This document shows, one piece after another, positions 35,542-43,958 of a stretch of DNA of 64,000 nucleotides. Within the stretch, counting starts at the first letter, position 1. Every line of letters begins with the position of its first letter. Source of the DNA: an uncultured Actinomycetes bacterium. Lineage in GTDB: Bacteria > Actinomycetota > Coriobacteriia > Coriobacteriales > Atopobiaceae. The stretch covers positions 1 to 64,000 of the forward strand of contig OMWB01000001.1 of the NCBI GenBank assembly GCA_900314645.1, read 5' to 3'. Both the position numbers and the translations under genes were made by a program. A model generated the notes under the pieces. It searched no databases and was not told the origin of the DNA. It saw nothing but the letters and a program-made list of their open reading frames with translations.

Positions 35542-36647
35542 TGCGCCACCTCCTTTGGCTCGTAGTCTAGCAGGCTGTCAGCAACCTTTATGATGAGCGC
35601 GGGCTCCTCCAGCTGCGTGAGGTCGAAGGCTTCCTCAAGCGCGGCACGCCCGACCAGCGCTCCGAGGATGTTTCCTGCGATGGCGCCCGTTGAGTCGGAG
35701 TCTCCCTTGTGATTGACGGCCGCGCGCAGCGCGGCGGCGATGTCATCGGCATGTGTGAGCGTAGCATAGAGGGCAATTGCCAACGCCTCCTCGCCGACCC
35801 AGCCCTCACCCAGTTCGTGAATGCGCCAAAGATCGCCCTGCGGGTCCGTTTGCTCTTGCTCGGCTAGGCGCAGCGCGTCTGTTACCAAGACGCTGAGCGC
35901 ATCGACCTGATACACATCGGAAAAACGCTCCTCAATCTCAGTGAGTGTATCCATGATTGCGGCCTTGAGCTGCGACGCATTGCCTTCGGCGCTGTTGCTC
36001 GCATCCGTCAGGACCAGTCGCTCGACGAGTGATGCCAAGAAGGCTGCGGGGAGCCAGCCCAAGGGGTGACCATGCGTGAGCGCGGCTGCCTCTGCACCAA
36101 GGCGCAGTGCGTCGACGTCGTCACGCACGGATGCCAGAAGGCCAATGGGGGCAACGCGCATCACGCCGCCACATCCTTTGGAGCCATTGATGCGTCTCTC
36201 CGGAGTACCGCCCTTGCGACTTGTCCGTAAAGAGCCGAGGCAGGTGCCGCCGGGAGCCCTCAGGGCGTGCAGCGACGGCTCGCCATAGAGCCACATCTTG
36301 GGGTGGACTGGGTCGTCCATGCGGGACTCGTCGCCTTGCGTGCCCAGCCACTCCTGATACGCGAGCCAAATGTCCTGCGCCTGCGGAGCAGCTCCCGTCC
36401 GTTGCATGCCGTAGGCGAGCCCGTTCGCGGTGAAGAGCGTCATCTGCGTGTCGTCAGAAAAATGTGCGACAGAACTCCGCGATACCGCGGCTGCCTGTTC
36501 AAGCGTCTGGATGCCGCCCTTGCCAAACCTGCCGAAGATCTCCCCCTCGCCCCAAAACTCGATGGCATACCCCAAGGCGTCACCAGCGGCTCCTGCCAAC
36601 AGGCATCCCTCAAAACGGTCGCGCAACTTGCTTGTGTCTCGCTCCAT
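35538..36647 (-). CDS. ADP-ribosylglycohydrolase family protein
   Basis: The 369-residue protein matches the DraG/ARH family: GCLLAGAAGDALGYAIEF at the N-terminus, SDDTQMTLFT for the first metal ligands, and GDSDSTGAIAGNILGA for the C-terminal metal site. The family removes ADP-ribose from proteins or small molecules with Mg or Mn. Partner modifying enzymes are not visible. It is coupled by a 4-base overlap to an HD hydrolase, suggesting a shared nucleotide-based task. A GGAAGGG site precedes ATG. Confidence 0.88.
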   Translation of the reverse strand: MERDTSKLRDRFEGCLLAGAAGDALGYAIEFWGEGEIFGRFGKGGIQTLEQAAAVSRSSVAHFSDDTQMTLFTANGLAYGMQRTGAAPQAQDIWLAYQEWLGTQGDESRMDDPVHPKMWLYGEPSLHALRAPGGTCLGSLRTSRKGGTPERRINGSKGCGGVMRVAPIGLLASVRDDVDALRLGAEAAALTHGHPLGWLPAAFLASLVERLVLTDASNSAEGNASQLKAAIMDTLTEIEERFSDVYQVDALSVLVTDALRLAEQEQTDPQGDLWRIHELGEGWVGEEALAIALYATLTHADDIAAALRAAVNHKGDSDSTGAIAGNILGALVGRAALEEAFDLTQLEEPALIIKVADSLLDYEPKEVAQ

Positions 36648-36789
36648 GTGTCTTCCCTTCCTCCGTGGTGTTCACCCATATAGTACGCTCGCCAACAAAC
36701 CCGTGGTCAACTGGCAGGCGACAACGGGATGGGGCTACAATTTGATGTGTTGAGCCGGCGGCTGGCCCGCCACGAGAAGAGGAGAAGCA

Positions 36790-38073
36790 ATGGCTAACAA
36801 GCTCACCATCATGCAGACAGTCGAGGGCATGCTCAAGCTTACGGCTGAGGGCAAGCCGTCAACACTCATCGGCATCGGCCCCATGTCGTCCAACCTGCTG
36901 CAGGCAACCTTCGAGCTTGCCCGTGACTTCGACTTCCCGCCCATGTTCATCGCCAGCCGCAATCAGGTTGACTCTGACGAGTTTGGTGCCGGCTACGTCA
37001 ACGGATGGGACCAGTTCCGCTTTGCCGCAGACATCAAGGCGGCTGCCGATGCGGTGGGCTATACCGGTGACTACTACCTGTGCCGTGACCACGGCGGCCC
37101 GTGGCAGCGCGACGAGGAGCGCAACGCCCATCTGCCCGAGGAAGAGGCCATGGACATCGCGCGCCGCAGCTATCAGGCAGACCTTGAGGCGGGCTTTGAC
37201 CTGCTGATGATTGATCCCACCAAGGACCCGTTCGAGATTGGCAAAGTTATTCCGCTTGACACCGTGCTGACCCGAACGGTTGAGCTCATCGAGTGGTGCG
37301 AGAACAAGCGCAAGGAGCTTGGCCTTGCTCCGGTGGGCTACGAGGTGGGTACCGAGGAGACCAACGGCGGCCTCACCACTACCGACAAGTACCAGGAGTT
37401 TATTGAGCGCCTGAAGGTTGAGCTCGAGGCGCGCGGCCTGCCGATGCCCACCTTCATCGTGGGACAGACGGGCACGTTGGTGCGCATGACTGACCAGGTG
37501 GGAACCTACGACTTCGAGAACGCGGTTGACCTTGCCAAGATGGCCGCAAGCTATGGCGTGGGCCTCAAGGAGCACAACTGCGACTACCTGGATGACGAGA
37601 CCATGCTGGTGCATCAGGCGGCTGGCGTGACGGCCTCTAACGTTGCCCCGCAGTTTGGTACCGAGGAGACTCGTGCTCTGTTGCGCCTTGCGCACCTTGA
37701 GCAGACGCTGGTGGAAAAGGGTCTCATCAAGGCTGAGGATGCCTCCAACTTGCGTGATGTCCTGCTTGACCATGCTATCCGCACCGAGCGCTGGCGCAAG
37801 TGGATGGTGGGTGATGACACCAAGCTGACTGTCGAGCAAATCTTTGCGGACAACGAGAAGGCGCTCGTCATTCTGGACATCGCGGGCCACTACACCTTCA
37901 ACGAGCCCGAGGTCAAGGCCGAGGTTGCCAAGAACGCGGCCAACCTTGCGGCGTGCCACATTGACGCTCAGCGCTATTGCGTCAATTGCGTCAAGCGCTC
38001 GATCCAGCAGTTTGTTGAGGGCTATGCCATGACGGGCGTCACTACCCGCATCAAGGAGGCTTTGGGAGCCTAA
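36790..38073 (+). CDS. Class II D-tagatose-bisphosphate aldolase, GatZ/KbaZ-like
   Basis: The 427-residue product resembles the GatZ/KbaZ non-catalytic subunit family: IGIGPMSSNLLQATFELA, CRDHGGPWQRDEE, MIDPTKDP and GLKEHNCDYLDD. In enterobacteria this subunit stabilises the GatY/KbaY aldolase. No aldolase partner is adjacent, and stand-alone members may act on other sugars, so the reaction is not fixed. AGAGGAG precedes ATG. A TACAAT box at 36736-36741 is a possible -10. A metallophosphoesterase follows 21 bp downstream, which may be co-transcribed. Confidence 0.75.
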   Translation: MANKLTIMQTVEGMLKLTAEGKPSTLIGIGPMSSNLLQATFELARDFDFPPMFIASRNQVDSDEFGAGYVNGWDQFRFAADIKAAADAVGYTGDYYLCRDHGGPWQRDEERNAHLPEEEAMDIARRSYQADLEAGFDLLMIDPTKDPFEIGKVIPLDTVLTRTVELIEWCENKRKELGLAPVGYEVGTEETNGGLTTTDKYQEFIERLKVELEARGLPMPTFIVGQTGTLVRMTDQVGTYDFENAVDLAKMAASYGVGLKEHNCDYLDDETMLVHQAAGVTASNVAPQFGTEETRALLRLAHLEQTLVEKGLIKAEDASNLRDVLLDHAIRTERWRKWMVGDDTKLTVEQIFADNEKALVILDIAGHYTFNEPEVKAEVAKNAANLAACHIDAQRYCVNCVKRSIQQFVEGYAMTGVTTRIKEALGA

Positions 38074-38093
38074 GCGGACGCACGGGCTGACAC

Positions 38094-38825
38094 ATGGCGG
38101 TCTTTCTCACGGGAGATACCCACGGCAGCATTGACGTGGGCAAGGTGAAGGCGTTTGCGCGCGTGGCCGAGGGCAGGCTATGCCGCGACGACTACCTCAT
38201 CATCCTCGGTGACTTTGGGGTCATCTGGCACGACCCGCCCTCTCAGGCAGAGACTGACCTGCTTGCGTGGTACGAGGCAGCGCCGTGGACGACGCTCTTC
38301 ATCGATGGCAATCATGAGAACTTCGACCTGCTTGATGCCCTGCCCGTCGAGCATTGGCACGGCGGGCGAGTCCATCGCGTGAGGAACCATCTCCTCCACT
38401 TGATGCGAGGAGAGCATTACGAGATTGGTGGGCACAGCTTCTTTGTGGCTGGCGGTGGTCACTCTATTGATGCCGAGTGGCGCATCCCGCATGAGAGCTG
38501 GTGGCCTCAGGAGTCACCCAGCGAGGAAGAGCGTGCCTATATGGCCAAACAAGCCCGTGAGCTGGGCTCGGTTGACTTTGTGCTCACGCACGTTCCTCCG
38601 ACGGGGTGCTATGAGCACTACCGCAAGCGTTGGAAGGGCTTTTGGGGTCCGTCCGATGAGTACACCGACTGGCTCGAGGAGCATATCGAAGGCACCATCG
38701 CGTATCGGCGCTGGTTCTTTGGGCACCTGCACTTCGACCTGCCGCTTGACGAGCCTCACACGCTACTCTTCAACGAGGTGTTCGACCTCGACGGCACAGG
38801 CCTGACAACCTATGGTGACCGATAG
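38094..38825 (+). CDS. Calcineurin-like metallophosphoesterase, second copy
   Basis: The 243-residue protein carries GDTHG near residue 7, GDFG near 40, GNHEN near 72, THVPP and GHLHFD, the complete two-metal site. It is a clear paralogue of the enzyme at 1852-2595: both share PWTTLFIDGNHEN and the EEWR-type segment (DAEWRIP here, DSSWRIP there). The substrate is unknown. No obvious ribosome site precedes ATG, so it may be translated by coupling with the GatZ-like gene. The stop codon lies inside a terminator hairpin. Confidence 0.8.
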   Translation: MAVFLTGDTHGSIDVGKVKAFARVAEGRLCRDDYLIILGDFGVIWHDPPSQAETDLLAWYEAAPWTTLFIDGNHENFDLLDALPVEHWHGGRVHRVRNHLLHLMRGEHYEIGGHSFFVAGGGHSIDAEWRIPHESWWPQESPSEEERAYMAKQARELGSVDFVLTHVPPTGCYEHYRKRWKGFWGPSDEYTDWLEEHIEGTIAYRRWFFGHLHFDLPLDEPHTLLFNEVFDLDGTGLTTYGDR

Positions 38826-38845
38826 GGGCTACCCCTTTCGGTCAC
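38815..38845. terminator. Bidirectional terminator at the MPE/feo boundary
   Basis: GTGACCGA (38815-38822) pairs with TCGGTCAC (38838-38845), with a further AGGGG/CCCCT inner stem. It overlaps the last codons of the phosphoesterase and ends 7 bp before the stop of the convergent HMA gene. Confidence 0.65.
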
Positions 38846-38852
38846 TCGCGCG

Positions 38853-39209
38853 CTACAGCACGACGTAGCCAGCGGAAGCTACGGCCTCGCGCATGGCGAT
38901 GTAGTCGGGCTCTTCCTTGGTTCTCACTACCGCCTGCTTTGACCCAATGCTCACGGTAGCCCACGTGTCGGGTAGCTCGTTGAGGGCATTCTCGACCTTG
39001 ATGGCACAGTGCTCGCAGGTCATGCCGCCAATTGAGAGCGTGATCTGATGGTGATAGTGACGCTTGTCGCGGTCCTTGACCTGAACGCGCTCAGGAGCCT
39101 GAGCGATGTCCCCACAACACTCGCTCCCCTTGGTGAAGCGACGGCGCGCAACGACCACCGCGATTGTGAGAACCGCTCCCAGCAAGGCAATAACGACGAG
39201 GTCAGACAT
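38853..39209 (-). CDS. Membrane-anchored heavy-metal-associated (HMA) domain protein
   Basis: The 118-residue protein has one N-terminal membrane helix (LVVIALLGAVLTIAVVVA, about 4-21), a Cys pair in SECCGD, and an HMA domain from about residue 50 with the metal-binding motif GGMTCEHC. It ends the feo operon and its start overlaps the preceding small gene by 8 bases. It may hand metal to or from the FeoAB transporter. ATG at 39209 was chosen over a longer frame because GTGAGGA precedes it and the longer N-terminus overlaps the neighbour. Confidence 0.75.
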   Translation of the reverse strand: MSDLVVIALLGAVLTIAVVVARRRFTKGSECCGDIAQAPERVQVKDRDKRHYHHQITLSIGGMTCEHCAIKVENALNELPDTWATVSIGSKQAVVRTKEEPDYIAMREAVASAGYVVL

Positions 39210-39372
39210 GGTGATCCTCACAATGGTTGGAAGGCGCGCCAGCATGTCCGCAGCTGCCTGCATAGGGGCATCCGCCACAGCCACCGCTCTTACGCTGACG
39301 AATCATGGACCGTATGGCCAGCGCCACGGCTGCCGCGATCAACAGGCTTAGTATGACATCCCAGGCATTCAT
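39202..39372 (-). CDS. FeoB-associated Cys-rich membrane protein
   Basis: The 56-residue reading frame starts MNAWDVILSLL, has one membrane helix, then a basic turn (IRQRKSGG) and a cysteine-rich tail: CGGCPYAGSC, then HC and HH near the end. This is the layout of the FeoB-associated Cys-rich proteins (FeoC-like position in the operon). It begins 9 bp after the feoB stop and overlaps the HMA gene by 8 bases. Iron binding or Fe-S sensing for FeoB is the likely role. It is short and easily missed. Confidence 0.82.
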   Translation of the reverse strand: MNAWDVILSLLIAAAVALAIRSMIRQRKSGGCGGCPYAGSCGHAGAPSNHCEDHHV

Positions 39373-39381
39373 GAGCGCTCG

Positions 39382-41748
39382 TTATGCCATCCCGAGGAGG
39401 CGGCCAACCACGCACACTAGAAACGCTGCGACCCACGCCACGGCACACTGGAACACGACCATGCTGGCCGCCCAGTCCGCGCCAAGCTCGCGCTTGACCG
39501 AGGCAATTGCGGCCACGCATGGTGTGTACAGCAGCGAGAACACCAGCATGGACATGGCGCCGAGTGGCGAGAGCGCGGCCGTCACACCACCCGAGCTGGC
39601 AAACAGCTCCTGCATGACCGAGACAACGCTCTCCTTGGCCATAAAGCCGCTGATGAGTGAGGTGGCGATGCGCCAGTTGCCCAGCTGGATGGGGCGCAGC
39701 AGTGGAACGAGCCAGTTTGCCATCATGGCGAGCACACTCAGCTCCTCGTCCTCCACCATGTTGAGGCGAAGGTCAAAGTGCGACAGGAACCACACTACGA
39801 CGGTGGCGACCAGAATGACCGAGAATGCCTTCTGCAAGAAGTCCTTTGCCTTTTCCCACAGCAGCTGCGCCACGCTCTTGGGGCTGGGCATGCGGTAGTT
39901 GGGCAGCTCAAGCACCAGAGGCACTGCATCGCCGGTGAAGATGAAGCGGTTGTAGGCCGCCGCGGCGATGATGCCGCAGACGATACCCAGCACATACAGG
40001 GCAACCGTGATGAGTCCGGCACGCTCGGGGAAGAACGCGTTTACGAAGAATGCGTAGATGGGCAGCTTGGCCGTGCAGCTCATGAAGGGCGTGAGCAGCA
40101 CCGTCATCTTGCGGTCACGGTCGGAAGGCAGCGTGCGCGTAGACATGACGGCCGGAACGGAGCAGCCAAATCCGATGAGCATCGGCACGATGGAGCGCCC
40201 CGAAAGGCCAATCTTACGCAGGAGCTTGTCCATAAAGAAGGCCACGCGCGCGAGGTAGCCGGAGTCTTCCAGAAGCGACAGGAAGAAGAACATCGTCACG
40301 ATGATGGGCAGAAACGACAGCACCGAGCCGACGCCCTCAAAGATGCCATCGATGACGAGGCCATGAATTGCCTCGTTGACGCCCGCGTTGGTGAGCGTGA
40401 GGTCAACGAAAGCCGTAAGTGCCACGATGCCCCCCTCAAGCAACCCCTGAAGCCATGCTCCAACGACGTTGAAGGTCAAGTGGAACACGAGCGCCATGAT
40501 GGCGATGAACATGGGGATGGCGGTCCACTTGCCCGTGAGGATGCGGTCGATGGCCTCGCTGCGCTCGCGCTCCTTGCTTTGCCGCGGCTTGATGACGCAC
40601 GCGTCGCAAACGTGGAAGATGAACGAGAAGCGCATGTCTGCGATCGCGGCGCTGGCGTCAAGGCCGCCCTCGGCTTCCATCTGCGAGACGATGTGCTGTA
40701 CCGTCGCGAGCTCGTTTTGGTCCAGCGCAAGCTGAGCGATGATGAGCTCGTCACCCTCGACGACCTTGCTGGCGGCAAAGCGCGTGGGAAGGCCCGCACG
40801 CTGGGCGTGGTCCTCGATGAGGTGGGCAACCGCGTGGACCGCACGGTGCACGGCGCCTCCGTGGTCTTCCGGCGAGCAGAAGTCCTGACGAAGCGGCCGC
40901 TCTTGGTAACGGGCGATGTGCAGCGCGTGACGTACGAGCTCGTCTACGCCCTCGCCCGTAGCCGCGCAGATGGGGACCACTGGCACACCCAGCATGGATT
41001 CCAGCCGGTTGACGTCAACCGATCCGCCATTGCCCCTCAGCTCGTCCATCATGTTGAGCGCGACCACCATGGGGCAATCCATCTCGAGGCACTGCATGGT
41101 GAGGTAGAGGTTGCGCTCGATGTTGGTCGCATCCACGATGTTGATGATGGCGTGTGGGTGCTCCATCAGCACATGGTTGCGAGAGACCAGCTCCTCAGGT
41201 GAATAGGGCGAGAGCGAGTAGATGCCGGGAAGGTCGGTCACGAGGGTCTTCGGATGGCCCTTGATGACGCCGTCCTTGCGGTCAACCGTGACGCCAGGGA
41301 AGTTGCCTACGTGCTGGTTTGCGCCGGTCAGCTGGTTGAAGAGTGTGGTCTTGCCACAGTTCTGATTGCCCACGAGCGCAAAGGTGAGGGTCGTGTCGTC
41401 GGGCAAGGGGTTGCCGGTGCCCTTGGGGTGGAACTTGCCCTCCTCGCCGAGGCCTGGGTGGGCGGTCCGCTTCTTGGGTGCCGGTGCGGTTGCCGCTGGT
41501 GCCTCTTCAACGCTCGGCTTGACGGCAATCTGGGCCGCGTCGTCCAGGCGAAGCGTGAGCGAGTATCCGTGGATGAGAAGCTCCATAGGGTCACCCATGG
41601 GAGCGTACTTCACGAGGGTAACGCGGGCGCCAGGGATGACACCCATATCAAGAAAGTGCTGGCGCAGGGCACCCTCGCCGCCCACGCTCGTGACAACGCA
41701 ACTCTCGCCGATCCCGAGCTGGGCCAGCGTCATGCCGTCTTGGTTCAT
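39382..41748 (-). CDS. feoB: Ferrous iron transporter, FeoA-FeoB fusion
   Basis: The 788-residue protein begins with a FeoA SH3-like domain (TLAQLGIGESCVVTSVGG through VKPS, about 5-80), a Pro/Ala linker, and the FeoB G domain: G1 GNQNCGKTT, GNFPGVTVD, G3 DLPGIYS and G4 NMMD. Two gate regions (GFGCSVPAVMSTRTL and the C-terminal YTPCVAAIASVKRE) and about ten membrane helices follow. It imports Fe2+. The ATG at 41748 follows GGAGAGG. Fusion removes the need for a separate feoA. It leads the operon with the Cys-rich and HMA genes. Confidence 0.94.
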   Translation of the reverse strand: MNQDGMTLAQLGIGESCVVTSVGGEGALRQHFLDMGVIPGARVTLVKYAPMGDPMELLIHGYSLTLRLDDAAQIAVKPSVEEAPAATAPAPKKRTAHPGLGEEGKFHPKGTGNPLPDDTTLTFALVGNQNCGKTTLFNQLTGANQHVGNFPGVTVDRKDGVIKGHPKTLVTDLPGIYSLSPYSPEELVSRNHVLMEHPHAIINIVDATNIERNLYLTMQCLEMDCPMVVALNMMDELRGNGGSVDVNRLESMLGVPVVPICAATGEGVDELVRHALHIARYQERPLRQDFCSPEDHGGAVHRAVHAVAHLIEDHAQRAGLPTRFAASKVVEGDELIIAQLALDQNELATVQHIVSQMEAEGGLDASAAIADMRFSFIFHVCDACVIKPRQSKERERSEAIDRILTGKWTAIPMFIAIMALVFHLTFNVVGAWLQGLLEGGIVALTAFVDLTLTNAGVNEAIHGLVIDGIFEGVGSVLSFLPIIVTMFFFLSLLEDSGYLARVAFFMDKLLRKIGLSGRSIVPMLIGFGCSVPAVMSTRTLPSDRDRKMTVLLTPFMSCTAKLPIYAFFVNAFFPERAGLITVALYVLGIVCGIIAAAAYNRFIFTGDAVPLVLELPNYRMPSPKSVAQLLWEKAKDFLQKAFSVILVATVVVWFLSHFDLRLNMVEDEELSVLAMMANWLVPLLRPIQLGNWRIATSLISGFMAKESVVSVMQELFASSGGVTAALSPLGAMSMLVFSLLYTPCVAAIASVKRELGADWAASMVVFQCAVAWVAAFLVCVVGRLLGMA

Positions 41749-41896
41749 GTGCCTCTCCAAAAGCTGTGCGTCTTCCGTCCCCCACGGAAGACGACTTGCA
41801 CAGATAAGTGTACAACCAGGGTGAACTCTGGGATACGACGAACAGGCTCCAGCTCATAAACCGGACCAAAAGGTCCAACCCTCTGGTCCCGCACAG

Positions 41897-41930
41897 AATA
41901 AAGGGGCCGCCGCGTTTCCGCGACGACCCC
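41897..41930 (-). terminator. Terminator of the GGGtGRT operon
   Basis: On the minus strand GGGGTCGTCGCG pairs with CGCGGCGGCCCC (12 bp with two G-U pairs) around GAAA, followed by TTTATT. It ends 33 bp after the GGGtGRT stop codon. Confidence 0.8.
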
Positions 41931-41962
41931 TCCGAGTCGATATGCCAAGCAGCAAGCGATGC

Positions 41963-42967
41963 TTACTTCTTGAGGGCCTCCTCGACGGCCACGGCGCACG
42001 CCACGGTGCAGCCGACCATCGGGTTGTTGCCCATGCCGATGAGGCCCATCATGTCGACGTGCGCAGGCACGGACGAGGAGCCAGCGAACTGGGCGGAGCT
42101 GTGCATACGGCCCATGGTGTCGGTCATGCCGTAGGAGGCGGGACCAGCATGCATGTTGTCCGGATGCAGGGTACGGCCAGTGCCGCCACCGGAAGCGACG
42201 GAGAAGTACTTCTTGCCAGCCAGCGTGCGCTCCTTGAAGTAGGTGCCCGCAACCGGGTGCTGGAAGCGCGTCGGGTTGGTGGAGTTGCCGGTAATGGAGA
42301 TGTCAGCGTTCTCATGCCACATGATGGCAACGCCCTCGCGGACGTCGTCGGCGCCGTAGCAGTTAACGGCAGCGCGCGGGCCCTCGGAGTAGGCGATCTT
42401 CTGGACGACCTCAAGCTCGCCCGTGAAGTAATCGAACTTGGTCTGGACATAGGTGAAGCCATTGATGCGGGCGATGATCTGGGCGGCGTCCTTGCCGAGG
42501 CCGTTCAGGATAACGCGCAGCGGCTTCTTGCGGGCCTTGTTGGCGTTGTTGGCGATGCCGATGGCGCCCTCAGCGGCGGCGAAGGACTCGTGGCCAGCGA
42601 GGAACGCGAAGCACTCGGTGTCCTCACCGAGCAGCATGGCGCCCAGGTTACCATGGCCGAGGCCGACCTTGCGGTCCTCAGCGACGGAGCCAGGAACGCA
42701 GAAGGCCTGCAGGCCGATGCCGATAGCGGCGGCGGCGTCAGAAGCGGTGGTGCAGCCCTTCTTGACGGCGATAGCGCAACCAAGCACATAAGCCCACTTG
42801 GCGTTCTCAAACGCGATGGACTGGATGTCCTCGGTAATCTCATAGGGGTTGAAGCCAAGATCGGTGCAGATCTTCAGGGCTTCCTCGAGGTCAGCGATGC
42901 CATACTCAGCAAGCGTCTTGTTGATCTTGTCAATGCGGCGCTCATAGCCTTCGAACGAAACTGCCAT
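41963..42967 (-). CDS. GGGtGRT protein
   Basis: The 334-residue protein carries the naming motif ASGGGTGRTLHPDN and matches the family along its length (FEGYERRIDKI, GLGHGNLGAMLLG, MHAGPASYGMTDTMG). These proteins are conserved in anaerobes and nearly always lie beside a NifU-like Fe-S scaffold, as here 21 bp downstream of one. The reaction is unknown; the pairing suggests an oxygen-sensitive Fe-S process. GGAAGGGAG precedes ATG at 42967; an in-frame GTG nine bases earlier is possible. It is the second gene of the operon. Confidence 0.9.
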   Translation of the reverse strand: MAVSFEGYERRIDKINKTLAEYGIADLEEALKICTDLGFNPYEITEDIQSIAFENAKWAYVLGCAIAVKKGCTTASDAAAAIGIGLQAFCVPGSVAEDRKVGLGHGNLGAMLLGEDTECFAFLAGHESFAAAEGAIGIANNANKARKKPLRVILNGLGKDAAQIIARINGFTYVQTKFDYFTGELEVVQKIAYSEGPRAAVNCYGADDVREGVAIMWHENADISITGNSTNPTRFQHPVAGTYFKERTLAGKKYFSVASGGGTGRTLHPDNMHAGPASYGMTDTMGRMHSSAQFAGSSSVPAHVDMMGLIGMGNNPMVGCTVACAVAVEEALKK

Positions 42968-42988
42968 GTGTATCACTCCCTTCCTTTT

Positions 42989-43681
42989 CTACTCTTTGCG
43001 CGGATCGATGGTCTTGGCAGGAGCGTCCCACTGGCCATAGCGGCCCTTGGCGGCCTCGAGCGCCTTGTTGGCGTCGGTGCCCTTCTTGACGTCGTCCATG
43101 AACTTGCCAAGGTTGATGAACTCAAAGCCGATGATCTCGTTGTTCTCGTTGAGGGCAAGGCGGGTGATGTAGCCCTGGGCGAGCTCGAGGTAACGGGCGC
43201 CCTTAGCGGCGGTGCCATAGGTGGTGCCGACCATGGAGCGGAGGCCCTTGCCGAGGTCGTCGAGGCCAGCACCGATGGGCAGGCCATCCTCGGAGAAAGC
43301 GGTCTGGGTGCGGCCGTAGACGATCTGCAGGAACAGCTCGCGCATGGCAACGTTGATGGCGTCGCACACGAGGTCGGTGTTCAGAGCCTCAAGAATGGTC
43401 TTCTTGGGGAGGATCTCGGCGGCCATAGCGGCGGAGTGGGTCATGCCCGAGCAACCGATGGTCTCGACGAGGGCCTCCTCGATGATGCCCTTCTTGACGT
43501 TCAGGCTGAGCTTGCAGCCACCCTGCTGGGGGGCGCACCAACCGATGCCGTGGGTGTAGCCAGAGATGTCCTCAAGCTGCTTGGCCTGGACCCATGCACC
43601 CTCCTCGGGAATGGGCGCAGGCCCGTGGTATGCACCCTTGGTCACGGGGCACATACGCTCGACGTCTGCTGAGTACTGCAT
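42989..43681 (-). CDS. NifU-like iron-sulfur cluster assembly scaffold protein
   Basis: The 230-residue protein resembles IscU/NifU scaffolds: cysteines occur in GIGWCAPQQGGCKLSL, ETIGCSGMTHSAAMAAEIL and DLVCDAIN, spaced like cluster-ligand positions, with the scaffold family's second-Cys segment GCSGMT. It has an extra C-terminal region of about 80 residues. It heads a two-gene operon with the GGGtGRT gene, a pairing seen in many anaerobes. GGAGAGGAG precedes ATG. A leader of about 200 bases with two similar hairpin units lies upstream. Confidence 0.85.
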   Translation of the reverse strand: MQYSADVERMCPVTKGAYHGPAPIPEEGAWVQAKQLEDISGYTHGIGWCAPQQGGCKLSLNVKKGIIEEALVETIGCSGMTHSAAMAAEILPKKTILEALNTDLVCDAINVAMRELFLQIVYGRTQTAFSEDGLPIGAGLDDLGKGLRSMVGTTYGTAAKGARYLELAQGYITRLALNENNEIIGFEFINLGKFMDDVKKGTDANKALEAAKGRYGQWDAPAKTIDPRKE

Positions 43682-43725
43682 GTATTGCTCCTCTCCAAAA
43701 CTCGGTGCACCGGCGTCTTGTCGGT

Positions 43726-43850
43726 GTCACATTGCGCAGCCACTACGCTGCGATTTCCCAAACGGACGTTTAGGAGTCCGTCACCTTTGGCAACGTGTCA
43801 GCGCATAAAAACAGACGCTTTGCGCAGCCTACGGCCACGGTTTCCCATAA
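43726..43850 (-). promoter_or_regulatory. Candidate structured leader with two similar hairpin units
   Basis: On the minus strand unit A (43846-43814) reads GGGAAAC, stem CGTGGC, loop, stem GCTGCG, CAAAGCGTC; unit B (43760-43726) reads GGGAAAT, stem CGCAGC, loop, stem GCTGCG, CAATGTGAC. Unit A pairs with two G-U wobbles where unit B has Watson-Crick pairs, so the stem is kept despite base changes. A further stem ACGGAC/GTCCGT lies between them. It precedes the NifU-like/GGGtGRT operon. No known riboswitch consensus fits. Confidence 0.45.
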
Positions 43851-43958
43851 CTCGGTCAAGTCTACTCCATGTGATGTAGTGCTAAGGGGCCTCGCCATTC
43901 GGCAATCGGGCGAGTGGAGGATACAATGTGCTGAGTCGACGCATTTTGAGGGGGACAC

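Noticed and set aside
43682..43860. Cobalamin riboswitch before the NifU-like gene
   Set aside because: GGGAA is present but the B12 box and the CCACT region are not, and the motif is duplicated in tandem.
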